From the NCBI GenBank assembly GCA_934645175.1, contig CAKUDE010000005.1:1-64000 (forward strand): 64,000 nt of DNA. The letters run 5' to 3'. Under the pieces are notes generated by a model that ran no database searches, had not been told where the DNA came from, and saw only the letters and a list, made by a program, of their open reading frames with translations. This document shows, piece after piece, positions 26,088 through 35,551 of this stretch. The DNA comes from an uncultured Oscillospiraceae bacterium (lineage in GTDB: Bacteria > Bacillota > Clostridia > Oscillospirales > Oscillospiraceae). The first letter of the stretch is position 1. Every line of letters starts with the position of its first letter. Made by a program: the position numbers and the translations under genes.

Positions 26088-27206
26088 ATGCGTAGTTTGT
26101 CCATAACGATTACACGCCTGATCTCGCTTTTTTTAGTTCTTGCTCTTCTCTGCTCCTGCACGCCGATTGTCCTTCCGAGTGAACAACCGACAGGGACAAC
26201 GGGTGAAGACATTTTTACCCCGACGCAGCAGCCGACGGAGGCAATATCGCCGTCTGATAACACCTCTGTCCCCTCCACAGACGGAGGCTCTTCAGATTTC
26301 GGCCCAAGCAATGTGAGTTTTAAATTCCTTGACAAAGCGTTTTTAAAAACGGAGTCCGGCCGGAAATATGTCCCCTACAACGGCGGAGAGGTCATGATCC
26401 CATGTCTGGTGACCCTGCAAGGTGAAGGCGCCGCCAAACATGGCATGGGTTTTTTGATTTTTTTGGATGGGCAGCCTCAACCGTATCGGACGGATGCGGA
26501 CAAAGAATATGCATTTATGCACATTTTTTATGAGCAAGACGATGAGTTCTGCATTCCTTTCACCTTCACTCCGGTCACAGGTAAGGCAGGAGATATGCTC
26601 GAGTTTTACATTGTTCCCGTTTTAGAACCCACGTTGACGGTTAAGGAAGGCGGTCTGCGCAGCTCACCTTCTCAAGGGCATGTGTGTGTCGGTGCGGAAA
26701 TTAAGATGATGGTCGATCCTGCAGAACAGGATTTCCCGACTCCCTCCGTGAGGCTAAGCGAGATTTCAATGTCAAAAACAGACTACCCACACAGCGACAT
26801 TGAAGGCTGGTCTGAACAGGATCTGATAACACGAGCTGCATCGCGTCTCACTGTTGATAACCAAAAGGCGCCGCCAGCAGTGTTATTCGGCGTCACAAAC
26901 GAACGTCCGCTGTCTCTTGACGTGGAGGTGTGGGGCACGCCGTATGTGCACTACGGACTTGTCTTTTTCGTAGACTATCAGCCGGTTACGGATGCGGACG
27001 GAAACCCGATCTTCCTCGATGTGGAAAGCGGTAAAAAGACACTGCTTCACGCCATGCTGGATATGAGCGACTTTGAGGAGGAGCGCGTCGTGTTCGCCGT
27101 GCTTGTCCCGCGCAATCGCCGCACCAGCGAAATTAAAACCGAAGCTCGGCTCACCGCCTTGTTCTCATGGTTCCTACTCGCACGGGAGGCCAAAAAGAAG
27201 AATTGA
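26088..27206 (+). CDS. Array unit D lipoprotein
   Basis: A 372-residue lipoprotein: signal peptide ending LLCSC, linker EDIFTPTQQPTEA, then FLDGQPQPYRTDADKEYAFM, FTPVTGKAGDMLEFYIVPVL, YPHSDIEGWSEQDLITRAAS and the end region VWGTPYVHYGLVFFVDYQPV, EERVVFAVLVPRNRRTS. Large stretches of the final third are nearly identical in DNA to unit A, as if copied by recombination, while the middle differs. GGAGGG lies about 9 bases before the ATG. Confidence 0.75.
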   Translation: MRSLSITITRLISLFLVLALLCSCTPIVLPSEQPTGTTGEDIFTPTQQPTEAISPSDNTSVPSTDGGSSDFGPSNVSFKFLDKAFLKTESGRKYVPYNGGEVMIPCLVTLQGEGAAKHGMGFLIFLDGQPQPYRTDADKEYAFMHIFYEQDDEFCIPFTFTPVTGKAGDMLEFYIVPVLEPTLTVKEGGLRSSPSQGHVCVGAEIKMMVDPAEQDFPTPSVRLSEISMSKTDYPHSDIEGWSEQDLITRAASRLTVDNQKAPPAVLFGVTNERPLSLDVEVWGTPYVHYGLVFFVDYQPVTDADGNPIFLDVESGKKTLLHAMLDMSDFEEERVVFAVLVPRNRRTSEIKTEARLTALFSWFLLAREAKKKN

Positions 27207-27214
27207 TTGACTGC

Positions 27215-27237
27215 AAGGTGCGGCGCTGCCGCACCTT
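27215..27237 (+). terminator. Array unit D hairpin, terminator with its T-tract lost
   Basis: AAGGTGCGG, CGCTG, CCGCACCTT as in the other units, but followed by AGCAGAAAG instead of a T-run. Read-through into the fifth lipoprotein gene, which has no promoter or leader of its own, is therefore likely. Confidence 0.6.
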
Positions 27238-27259
27238 AGCAGAAAGAAGGGAGAATTCT

Positions 27260-28326
27260 ATGAAACCGTTAAAAGCGCTTGCGCTTCTCCTTGCTCTTTC
27301 TCTCCTCTGCTCCTGCACGCCGATTGTCATCCCGAGTGGACAACCGACGGAGACAACGGCGGAGGATATTTTTTTCCAACGACGGCTCCTACGGAGAGCT
27401 CGGAACCGGAGCCCGTGCCGCCGACGACGGAAGATGTAACAGGTTGCTATTCTTACCATGTGGATGGTGACATCCCGCGTGGCAGCAACAACGTCCGGTA
27501 TCTCATTTACGGCGGCGAGGAAATCGATATTAAAATCACGCTGGGACACGAAGGTGCGGCCGGGAAATACGGCGGCGGCTTTATCATTTTTCTGGACGGT
27601 ATCCCGCAGCCCTATAAAATCGACCCCGACGGCGAATATGCTTTTCTGCATAAGTTTTACCACCGGAATTCGTCGGCAGACGCCCACTTTATTTTTACCC
27701 CCGTCACCGGCCAACAGGGGGATAAGCTGGAATGCTATATTATTCCGGTTAATGAAGTCGATCTGGCAAGATCAGAGGATGTACGAGGCTCAGGTACCGA
27801 GGTCGGATCATCTACCTGCAGCTTAGAAATTCACTATGAGGCCACACCACAGAAGATGAACTATCCCTCTCCCTGCGTGAAGCTGAGTGAGCTTTCCGTT
27901 TCGGAGGAGAAATGCCCTTTCGACAACATCATCGGATGGAGTGACGAGGATCTGATCACCAGAATCGGCTACTCTTTCACGGTTGACGGAAAAAAGGGGA
28001 TGGAGATGTTCGGTGTCTCGAATGAACGGCCGCTTGCCCTTGACCTTTCCGTCTGGGGAACCCCCTATATAGACCACTCCGTCGTATTCTTTGTCGACTA
28101 TATGCCCGTGACCGACGCCGAGGGAAAACCGATTTTCTTCACCGTCAATTCCGGCATGAAAATCACCGTGCACGCCATGATGGATATGAGCGACTTCAGT
28201 ACAGAGCGTGTCGTCTTTGCTGTACTGGTTCCGAGGAACCGCTTTTCCTGCGGCGTAAAGATTCAGCAGGCGATCCATGCTACGTTGTCAATGTTCCTTC
28301 TGGAACGCGAGCTTAAGAAAAAATAA
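27260..28326 (+). pseudogene. Fifth array lipoprotein, interrupted by a frameshift at a T7 tract
   Basis: ATG 27260 (AAGGGAG 6 bases before) starts MKPLKALALLLALSLLCSC and the usual linker through TTAEDIF. At seven T (27369-27375) the frame is lost. The remainder (PTTAPTESSEPEP ... to 28326) continues in the -1 frame with all family regions intact: FLDGIPQPYKIDPDGEYAFL, FTPVTGQQGD, CPFDNIIGWSDEDLITR, VWGTPYIDHSVVFFVDYMPV, TERVVFAVLVPRN. Adding one T, or a -1 slip on the tract, restores a full-length protein of about 355 residues. It could be a phase-variable gene, a slippage site, a recent pseudogene or an assembly error. It lacks a small secreted partner. Confidence 0.7.
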
Positions 28327-28409
28327 AGCAGAGACGTTCCGGAGGATGCTCCGCCCGCAGAAACACGAAAAAATCGCGCCTCAGGGCCGCAACAGCAAAG
28401 GGAGGAAAT

Positions 28410-29276
28410 ATGGAAGTACGCTTTGAACACCTTTCCAAAAAATACGGCGCAAAATATGCGCTGCGCGACTTCTCCGCCACACTGGAAAACGGCGTCTACG
28501 GCCTGCTCGGCACAAACGGCGCCGGCAAGACCACATTGATCAATTCCTTTATGGGAATCATTCCCGCCAAAGGAGATATTTTCATCAACGGCCGTAACAT
28601 TCGCAATATGGGCAGCGATTTCCTGGGAAATATCGGCTACCTGCCGCAATACCCGCGCTTCTACCGCGAGTTCTCCGTCACGGATTTTCTGCGCTATATG
28701 TGCGTTCTCAAGGGAATCGATAAAAAACAGGGCGAGCGTCGAATCGCCGAGCTGCTGGAGATCGTCAACCTCAGCGAAGCAGGCAGTAAAAAGGTCGGAG
28801 CACTCTCCGGCGGTATGCGGCAGCGCCTCGGAATTGCGCAGGCTATGCTCTCCGATCCGGGAATCCTGATTCTGGATGAGCCGACCTCCGGCCTTGACCC
28901 GCGAGAACGTATCCGCTTTCGGAATCTGATCTCGCAGTTCTCCGAAAACCGGATCGTGATTCTCGCAACACACATTGTATCGGACATTGAGTTTATCGCA
29001 AACCGGATCATTCTCTTGCACGAAGGCGAGCTGCTCAAGTTTGACACCCCGACAACGCTGTGCGAGGAGCTGACCGGAAAGGTCTGGGCGCTGTCTCTGG
29101 AGGAGAGCGACGTCCCCGCTTCGCTCGTTCATCACACCATCAGTAACCTCGCCCGAGAAAGCAGCGGCATACGACTCCGTATTCTGTCCGAAACGAGGCC
29201 GCACCCTGCGGCAGTCGAAGCGGCGGCAAATCTCGAGGAGGTCTTTCTCTACCACTGTGGGGAGGAAGCCCAATGA
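28410..29276 (+). CDS. ABC transporter ATP-binding protein
   Basis: A 288-residue ATPase with Walker A GTNGAGKTT (about residue 36), Q-loop YLPQYPRF, signature LSGGMRQRL, Walker B ILILDEPTSGLDP and the switch histidine in ATHIVSDIE. About 70 C-terminal residues form an extra domain. The architecture is that of drug/peptide exporters with separate permeases (ABC-2 type). GGGAGG lies 5 bases before the ATG. It is first in a three-gene unit and overlaps the permease by 4 bases. No strong promoter is evident in the 83 bases before it, so it may be reached from the array. Confidence 0.93.
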   Translation: MEVRFEHLSKKYGAKYALRDFSATLENGVYGLLGTNGAGKTTLINSFMGIIPAKGDIFINGRNIRNMGSDFLGNIGYLPQYPRFYREFSVTDFLRYMCVLKGIDKKQGERRIAELLEIVNLSEAGSKKVGALSGGMRQRLGIAQAMLSDPGILILDEPTSGLDPRERIRFRNLISQFSENRIVILATHIVSDIEFIANRIILLHEGELLKFDTPTTLCEELTGKVWALSLEESDVPASLVHHTISNLARESSGIRLRILSETRPHPAAVEAAANLEEVFLYHCGEEAQ

Positions 29277-30484
29277 AATGTTTTTTTCGTCTTTTGAGAT
29301 ACGAATGCCGCAAGGCATACCGAAGTCCGGCGCTGTGGATTTTCCTTGCCGCGCTCCTTATTCTGAACGGCTGGAAGCTGCATGACGAATATGAAGGAGC
29401 AGTCTACCGCTGGAGGGACTACCGGCCGCAATATGAGGAGTCATATGCACAGTATGTCGGCCCGATCACTGCAGAAAAGGTCGGAAAGCTTATGACGATC
29501 TACCGGCCGCTGGAAATCAAATTTGAGCTCAACGAGCTTTCCCGAGAGTACGACCCGAATGCCTATACATACAGCGAGGCGATTGACGAGGACTTTTTCC
29601 GTTCGCTTTTTGTTGCAGAGATGCGTTACGATTACTACTACCGGAGCGTTTCTCAGGAAATTTCCAATCGCGCAGCGAAGCTGGCATGGACATACTCACA
29701 GCTCGGAAACAATTACGAGGCGCAGAAAAACGTCCGAATTGCGGCGGATTTTGCCGGCCGAATGATCCCGGACTTTGCGGACACGCGCGGTTATGCGGTC
29801 CTGCTGGACTACGATTTCTCCTCCATGCTTATCCTGCTGCTGTGCATATTTGCCATGATCTCGATCTTTGTACGCGAGCAGGACACCGAAATGTATATGC
29901 TGCTGCGCACAACAAAAAACGGTTCGGGCATGACCGTTGCGGCAAAGCTCGCAACCGCCCTTCTGTTTGTTGTGCTCGTCTGTGCAGCCTTTTACGCGGA
30001 GGATTTTCTGTCAATCTATCTCGTCAGCGACCGCAATACGGCGCTCTCCAGTCCGATCTATGCGCTTCCGGCCATGGAACGCACGCCGCTGCGTATGAGC
30101 GTCGGGACGTATATCCTCTGCTCCGCGGGAATCCGGACACTTGGCGTTCTCGTATTCTGCGCGATGCTCCTGCTCCTGTCGTGTCTGATTCGTCAGTACC
30201 TCGGTACGATGCTCTCCGGTCTGGCGCTGCTGCTGGGCTGCTCGGTGCTTCAGGATCGCGCCGGAGTTCTCGCCCTACTCCGCTGGTTCAACCCGCTTGA
30301 GCTTGTCATTTCGCGCGATCTGATGTACGATGACCGCTTTGTCAACCTTTTCGGCTACCCCGTTCGCCTGTATCTCTTTATATTTATCGGACTCGGTCTG
30401 GTCTTGCTCCTGCTGCTGTTCGGAATCCTTCTGTGCAACCGGGGTTACCACAACCGCCTGAATCGGAGGAGAAAGTCATGCTGA
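29273..30484 (+). CDS. ABC-2-type permease
   Basis: A 403-residue membrane protein: one membrane segment near residues 20-33, a long extracytoplasmic region (about 40-170), then about five segments from residue 180 to the end, the usual ABC-2 layout. It starts within the ATPase stop (ATGA overlap) and overlaps the next gene by 7 bases, so the three products are translated together. Substrate unknown. Confidence 0.85.
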   Translation: MKCFFRLLRYECRKAYRSPALWIFLAALLILNGWKLHDEYEGAVYRWRDYRPQYEESYAQYVGPITAEKVGKLMTIYRPLEIKFELNELSREYDPNAYTYSEAIDEDFFRSLFVAEMRYDYYYRSVSQEISNRAAKLAWTYSQLGNNYEAQKNVRIAADFAGRMIPDFADTRGYAVLLDYDFSSMLILLLCIFAMISIFVREQDTEMYMLLRTTKNGSGMTVAAKLATALLFVVLVCAAFYAEDFLSIYLVSDRNTALSSPIYALPAMERTPLRMSVGTYILCSAGIRTLGVLVFCAMLLLLSCLIRQYLGTMLSGLALLLGCSVLQDRAGVLALLRWFNPLELVISRDLMYDDRFVNLFGYPVRLYLFIFIGLGLVLLLLLFGILLCNRGYHNRLNRRRKSC

Positions 30485-32580
30485 AATACGAATTTCAAAA
30501 GCTGCTCCACTACCGGCATGGGCTCTGGCTGGTACTGGTATTGCTTGTGGTAGAGATTGCCGGTATTCTGCTGACGACCAAGCCCTATGATAAGGAGCTT
30601 GAAGCAAACCGCGCCGTCTATGACGAATACCTTTCCCCCGCCGAGGGCCCGCTGACGGAGGAAAAGCGCGTCGCAATCGAAGATGAAATGCTCCGTCTAA
30701 GCAAGAATCACACCGCCCTGGAACGGCTGAAATCGGGCTATTATAACGGCACGGTTTCCGAGAGCGAGTTTCGCGAGCAATATGATCTTCTGTTGGCGGA
30801 GGACGAACGCTACTCCGGCTTTTCCAAGCTCTATACGCAGTACATCTTCGTCCGGGAATCCGAGCAGCGGCAGTTTCTCTATACCGGAGGCTGGGAGCTT
30901 CTGCTCGGAATCAAGTCACCCGATTATGTTTTCCTGACACTGCTCGTCTTTTTGCTGGCACCGATTTTTTGTCAGGAATACGGCTCACAGATGGATCAGA
31001 TTCTTTTGACGCAGAAAAAAAGCGTGCTGCAGCAGTGGCGCATCAAGCTCGTTGTCGCCCTGAGCCTCACGGCGTTTCTGACCGTGTTCGTTCAGCTCTT
31101 CCGTCTCGCCTATCTTGCATTGCGCTTCGGCCTACCGCACTGGGATTATAACCTCTGCTCGCTGATTTCCTTCGGCAATATTACAAAGCAGCTCACGCTC
31201 GGTCAGGCCTTTGGACTGCAATCCCTCCTTCAGCTTCTCGGCTATGGCTACTGCGCGCTCATTATCCTGACGCTCAGCGTCCTGACGAGAAAATACGCCA
31301 TAACGCTGATGAGCGGACTTGTTCTACTCCCCCTCCCCGTCCTCGCACTTCGTCCGGGACTTTTTGTACGGCTTCCCGGGCCTTGGGCATTGACCATCGG
31401 AAGCTGCTACCTGCGCGGCGATTCCGCAGAAGCCTTCAGCTCCCGCGTCTACGCCGTGGAGGAGGTCTCGTGGAATGAGCTTATCCTTCTTATGGGTATT
31501 TGCCTTGCACTGATGGCGCTGATGATCCTGCTGATCCGTCTGAAAAACCGCAATTATCTGGTAAGACGTCGGCGCATCAGGACTGCGGCAGCACTTCTGT
31601 TACTTCCGCTTCTGTTGATGAGCGGCTGCTCAAAAGAAACAACGGTGCCTGTCTGCTTCAATATGTCCTCTGCGAGTCAGTTTGAAAATGACCGCTTTGC
31701 CGTTTTCGCATTGGACTTTGACAAGCTGTATCTGCTGGACAAACAGAGTGACCGCGTTTCCCCATTCCCGCTCGACGCATTTGTGCAAAATATGCGCCAA
31801 TGGAACACAAGCCTCTTCAGCAGAGACAACAAGCTGTACTATATGCGCACCGATCTCTGGTACAGCAGCTTCGGCATGGAGCGGAATCATTCCCGCACGG
31901 CCGTGATGGCTGTGGATCTGGACACGATGGAGGAGACACCGGTTTACCAGTGGCCTCACAACGTAGACTGGTTTTTCGGACTCTTCCCGCACGGATATAC
32001 GGAAAACCAGCTCTCCGGCACCTCCCCCTTCTTCCTACATGGCAGCAATTTTATTTACCAGATCAATTCCGATATTTATTCCATGAGCCTGATCTCCGGT
32101 GAAGTGACACACCTTTTGAATCAGAAAAACGCAGCCAATATCGCGTATGACGGAACAAATCTCTATTATCTGGATAAATACAACCGTATGACGCTGCGCA
32201 ACCTCGACTCCGGGCAGGAGCAAACTTTTGACGATGTGGTTGCCTCGCAATTTCTGCTGACACCGGAGGGCGTCTATTTTCTGAACATCCGTGACGGAAA
32301 AACGCTCTATTATTGGAACGAAGCGGCCGGCCGGATTGAAAAACGCGGCGATCTATCCGCATACTCCATCTATTGGGATACACGTTACTGCTGGCTCTCC
32401 GCCTCTGACGGACTGTACCGCATGGGACACGACGGAAGCGACGTCACCTTTGTGGACGTTCCCGGATTTCTCACCTGTCTGACGCAGGGTTCTGTCCTGC
32501 TGTTTTCCGACCACGAAGCTGATGCGGTCTATCGCGTCGATAAGGACACTCTCTCATTTTCCGTTTTCCAAGTTGAGTAA
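30478..32580 (+). CDS. ABC-2 permease fused to a lipoprotein-like beta-propeller domain
   Basis: A 700-residue protein. Residues 1-365 form a second permease with the same layout as the previous gene (anchor segment near 12-30, external loop, then six segments). At about 370-385 a basic stretch (RLKNRNYLVRRRRIR) leads into a hydrophobic run ending in LLLMSGCSKE, a canonical lipobox, after which about 310 residues resemble repeated beta-propeller blades (for example NLYYLDKYNRMTLRNLDSG). It looks like a lipoprotein gene joined in frame to the permease. ATG 30478 has GGAGGA 7 bases upstream; the frame's earlier start at 30433 lies inside the preceding gene. Confidence 0.75.
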   Translation: MLKYEFQKLLHYRHGLWLVLVLLVVEIAGILLTTKPYDKELEANRAVYDEYLSPAEGPLTEEKRVAIEDEMLRLSKNHTALERLKSGYYNGTVSESEFREQYDLLLAEDERYSGFSKLYTQYIFVRESEQRQFLYTGGWELLLGIKSPDYVFLTLLVFLLAPIFCQEYGSQMDQILLTQKKSVLQQWRIKLVVALSLTAFLTVFVQLFRLAYLALRFGLPHWDYNLCSLISFGNITKQLTLGQAFGLQSLLQLLGYGYCALIILTLSVLTRKYAITLMSGLVLLPLPVLALRPGLFVRLPGPWALTIGSCYLRGDSAEAFSSRVYAVEEVSWNELILLMGICLALMALMILLIRLKNRNYLVRRRRIRTAAALLLLPLLLMSGCSKETTVPVCFNMSSASQFENDRFAVFALDFDKLYLLDKQSDRVSPFPLDAFVQNMRQWNTSLFSRDNKLYYMRTDLWYSSFGMERNHSRTAVMAVDLDTMEETPVYQWPHNVDWFFGLFPHGYTENQLSGTSPFFLHGSNFIYQINSDIYSMSLISGEVTHLLNQKNAANIAYDGTNLYYLDKYNRMTLRNLDSGQEQTFDDVVASQFLLTPEGVYFLNIRDGKTLYYWNEAAGRIEKRGDLSAYSIYWDTRYCWLSASDGLYRMGHDGSDVTFVDVPGFLTCLTQGSVLLFSDHEADAVYRVDKDTLSFSVFQVE

Positions 32581-32595
32581 AACCCAATATATAAA

Positions 32596-32631
32596 ACACC
32601 CTCCGACCGGTTCTTCCGGTCGGAGGGTGTT
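32596..32631. terminator. Bidirectional terminator between ABC operon and potD
   Basis: ACACCCTCCGACCGG and CCGGTCGGAGGGTGT around TTCTTC-type loop, between convergent units. Confidence 0.85.
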
Positions 32632-32690
32632 TCAGTTGAAATGACACGCCAGATGTGGTTTTTCGGGACGGCGGTCGTTTTGCATCCGGC

Positions 32691-33797
32691 TCAGTTAATC
32701 TTGACGCTCTCCCAAAGGGTATTCAGATAGTCAAGCATTTCACGATCCAGATTACGGTAAGCATACTTATTATATTGCTCCGCAAAGCTGCCCAGCTCCG
32801 GATAGAGAATATCCATGGTTTCCTGGCCCATGTACTCAATATAGTCCTTACTATTGTAGACCAGGCGGTTGGGAGAGGCGTAGTAGGTCGTCTCTGCGTT
32901 GGCAACGGCAGGCTCTTCGGAGAGCATATAGTTAATAAAGATCTCCGCCAGCTCCTTGTTCTGCGCGCAGGTGGGGATGCACATCGCATCGACATAGTAA
33001 TTCGTCCGCTCCGGATAGTAGAACTTCAAATCGACATTTTCAGCCTGTGCATCGCGCATGGTGAAGTAGTCTCCGGCGTAATATGCGCCGACGGCCGCTT
33101 CTCCGGATTCCAATGTATTATAAATCTCATCCATCACATAATCCACACCGATCTTACGCTGCGCCAGCAGCTCATCACGCGCCAGATCCCAGTCGGCCTT
33201 ATCCGTGGAATTGACATCCAGACCGAGCTTATACATCGCAGTTCCAAAGGCATCTCGGGAGTTATTGAATTGGAGGATGTTGTTCCTGTACTTTTCGTTC
33301 CACAGCAAATCCCAGCCCCTGGCATCGGCCTCTTCAACGACATTGGCATTATAGATCACACCGACAATCCCGTAGGTGTAGGGCACAGTATACCGATTCT
33401 CCGCATCGTAATACAGTCCTTTGAAGCTGTCGTCAATATATTGATAGTTCGGAATGTTGTCGAAATCCAGCTCCTCGAGCAGTCCCTCGGCAGCCATTCT
33501 GGCGATCATATAATCCGAAGGAATGATGACGTCGTAGCTCACTGCGCCGCTGGATATCTTATTGTACATATCCTCGTTGCTGGAAAAAGTGGTGTAGTTA
33601 ACCGTAACCTTTCGGCCGTATGTCGCCTCATACCACTTCTCAAACTCGTGGACGGTATCAAAGCTCCCCTCGCTGCCGTCGGAGATATACTCGCCCCAGT
33701 TGTAGACATTCAACGTCAGGGCTTTCTCTCCGCTGCAGCCGGAAAGGAGCGGAAGGAGCAGCAGCGCGGCTGCCAAAAAAAGAACAATTTTTTTCAT
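32691..33797 (-). CDS. potD: Spermidine/putrescine-binding lipoprotein
   Basis: A 368-residue solute-binding lipoprotein of the polyamine importer. The lipobox LLSGC is near residue 21. The family's NVYNWGEYI follows, then VIIPSDYMIARM, a YTYGIVGVIYN strand and the ligand-pocket region with VGAYYAGDYFTM and YYVDAMCIP. It would capture spermidine or putrescine outside the membrane for PotBC. AAAGGAGG lies before the ATG. It is last in the potABCD operon, after potC with a 30-base gap. Confidence 0.95.
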   Translation of the reverse strand: MKKIVLFLAAALLLLPLLSGCSGEKALTLNVYNWGEYISDGSEGSFDTVHEFEKWYEATYGRKVTVNYTTFSSNEDMYNKISSGAVSYDVIIPSDYMIARMAAEGLLEELDFDNIPNYQYIDDSFKGLYYDAENRYTVPYTYGIVGVIYNANVVEEADARGWDLLWNEKYRNNILQFNNSRDAFGTAMYKLGLDVNSTDKADWDLARDELLAQRKIGVDYVMDEIYNTLESGEAAVGAYYAGDYFTMRDAQAENVDLKFYYPERTNYYVDAMCIPTCAQNKELAEIFINYMLSEEPAVANAETTYYASPNRLVYNSKDYIEYMGQETMDILYPELGSFAEQYNKYAYRNLDREMLDYLNTLWESVKIN

Positions 33798-33827
33798 GAT
33801 GGATCCTCCTTTGGGATAAGGTCAGTA

Positions 33828-34667
33828 TTACTGCATCTGCCGCGTTTTTTTCTGGCGGCGAAGCTCACGAAGCCTGCGCCGATCGTCGTTATCGACGACA
33901 TTGTTGATCAGCAGCAGCGCCATAGTAACAAAGAAGATGATAGTGGCCAAAGCATACATTTTCGGTGTAACGGTCTTTTTCGTCATACCGTAAATACGGA
34001 TCGGCAGCGTCTCAAAGCCGTTTCCCGCCGTGAAATAGCTGATAACAAAATCATCCAGTGAAAGTGTGAATGCCATAATCGCACCCGTAACAATGCCGGG
34101 CAGGATTTCCGGCAGCTCCACCTTCAGAAAAGCGCGCATCGGCGTGCATCCCAGATCCATCGCCGCCTCCGGCAGGGCCTTATCCATCTGCTGAAGCTTT
34201 GGAAGCACCTGAAGAATCACATAGGGCGTACAGAAGGTAATGTGTGCGATCAGCATGGTAAAGAAATTCAGGCTCGTACCCGCGCCAAACAGGCGGCCGA
34301 CAAATACAAACATCAGCATCAGCGAGATTCCGGTGATGATGTCCGGGTTCGTCATGGGGATATAGGTGACGGTGTTCATCGCCGCGCGATACCAGCGCGA
34401 ACGCAGCTTGTTGATTCCGACGGCGGCAAGGGTCCCGATCACGGTGGAAAGCGCGGTCGCCACGGCAGCCAGGATCAACGTGTTTTTTACGGACTCTAAT
34501 GTATTTCTGTCGTTCAAAAGCTCGCGATACCACTTCAGGGAAAAGCCGGAGAAGACCGACAGGCTTTTGCTCTCATTGAACGAGAATATCAGGAGTACAA
34601 CGATCGGAGCAAACAGGAACACAAAAATGATGCCGCAATAAATCTTCGACGAGAGCTTCATTTTCAT
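33828..34667 (-). CDS. potC: Spermidine/putrescine ABC permease PotC
   Basis: A 279-residue inner-membrane permease with six membrane segments. The EAA loop that docks on PotA reads LPEAAMDLGCTPMRAFLKVELPEILPGI. The protein matches PotC in length and order. Its start overlaps the potB stop by one base (TGATG), so translation is coupled. Confidence 0.95.
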   Translation of the reverse strand: MKMKLSSKIYCGIIFVFLFAPIVVLLIFSFNESKSLSVFSGFSLKWYRELLNDRNTLESVKNTLILAAVATALSTVIGTLAAVGINKLRSRWYRAAMNTVTYIPMTNPDIITGISLMLMFVFVGRLFGAGTSLNFFTMLIAHITFCTPYVILQVLPKLQQMDKALPEAAMDLGCTPMRAFLKVELPEILPGIVTGAIMAFTLSLDDFVISYFTAGNGFETLPIRIYGMTKKTVTPKMYALATIIFFVTMALLLINNVVDNDDRRRLRELRRQKKTRQMQ

Positions 34668-35551
34668 CAGGCGTCCCCTCCGTACACATTCTTCGTGGTG
34701 AAATACTTCATGATCGCCATACTGACCAGCAGGATGATCATGAGAATAAATGCAATGGCTGCGGCAAAGTGCAGATTGTTGGCGGCATATTGTCCCTCAA
34801 TGGCATCACCGATAAGGAAAAATTTTCCGCTGCCGAGCTTTTGAGAGATATAGAAGGTACTGATGGAAGGGATCAGCACCATTGTAATGCCGGAGATCAC
34901 GCCGGGAAGGCTCAGCGGGAATACGACACGCCGAAGCACCGACGCACTGTTGCATCCAAGGTCGCGTGCAGCTTCAAGGAGCTTTCCGTCCATCTTCGCA
35001 AGGATGGAATAGATCGGCAGGATCATATACGGGAAATAATCGTAAACCATGCCGATAATAACGGCGCTCTCCGTTCCGATAATATGCACGGGCGAAAGGC
35101 CGATCTTTGCAAGCAGAGAGTTAATAATGCCGGTATCCTGCAGAATGGTCATCCACGCATAGGTGCGGATCAGGAAATTCATCCACATAGGAATCATGAT
35201 GAGCGTCATCATGGTCTTCTGTGTGCGTTCCTTTGCACGCGACATGATATATGCAACGGGATACCCCAGCAGCAGACAGATGGCAGTGGAAATCACAGCC
35301 AGCTTCAATGAGCGCAGGAAAATCAGGAGGTAGGTTCGAACCTCTTTTGTTGTGCCGTCGTCCTGTACCAGATTGCTCGTCGCCGTAAAAAAGCGGGTAA
35401 TATTGTCCAGGGTGAAACGGAAACTATTATCCGTAAAGGCGTAGTAGGCAACAAAAATCAGAGGAACGACAACAAACAGAAGCGACCAGACGGAATACGG
35501 CGCCAGAGCGGAACGATATACGCCGAGGCTTTTTCTTGCAGACCGTTTCAT
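34667..35551 (-). CDS. potB: Spermidine/putrescine ABC permease PotB
   Basis: A 294-residue permease with six membrane segments. The EAA loop is [20 protein letters not shown], followed by [11 protein letters not shown]. It pairs with PotC to form the channel. Its ATG overlaps the potA stop (ATGA), as expected of a coupled operon. Confidence 0.95.
   Translation of the reverse strand: MKRSARKSLGVYRSALAPYSVWSLLFVVVPLIFVAYYAFTDNSFRFTLDNITRFFTATSNLVQDDGTTKEVRTYLLIFLRSLKLAVISTAICLLLGYPVAYIMSRAKERTQKTMMTLIMIPMWMNFLIRTYAWMTILQDTGIINSLLAKIGLSPVHIIGTESAVIIGMVYDYFPYMILPIYSILAKMDGKLLEAARDLGCNSASVLRRVVFPLSLPGVISGITMVLIPSISTFYISQKLGSGKFFLIGDAIEGQYAANNLHFAAAIAFILMIILLVSMAIMKYFTTKNVYGGDA

Noticed and set aside
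19950..27240. CRISPR or transposon origin of the repeats in the array
   Set aside because: Repeats are about 1.84 kb and contain genes. There are no short regularly spaced repeats, no transposase, and no terminal inverted repeats.
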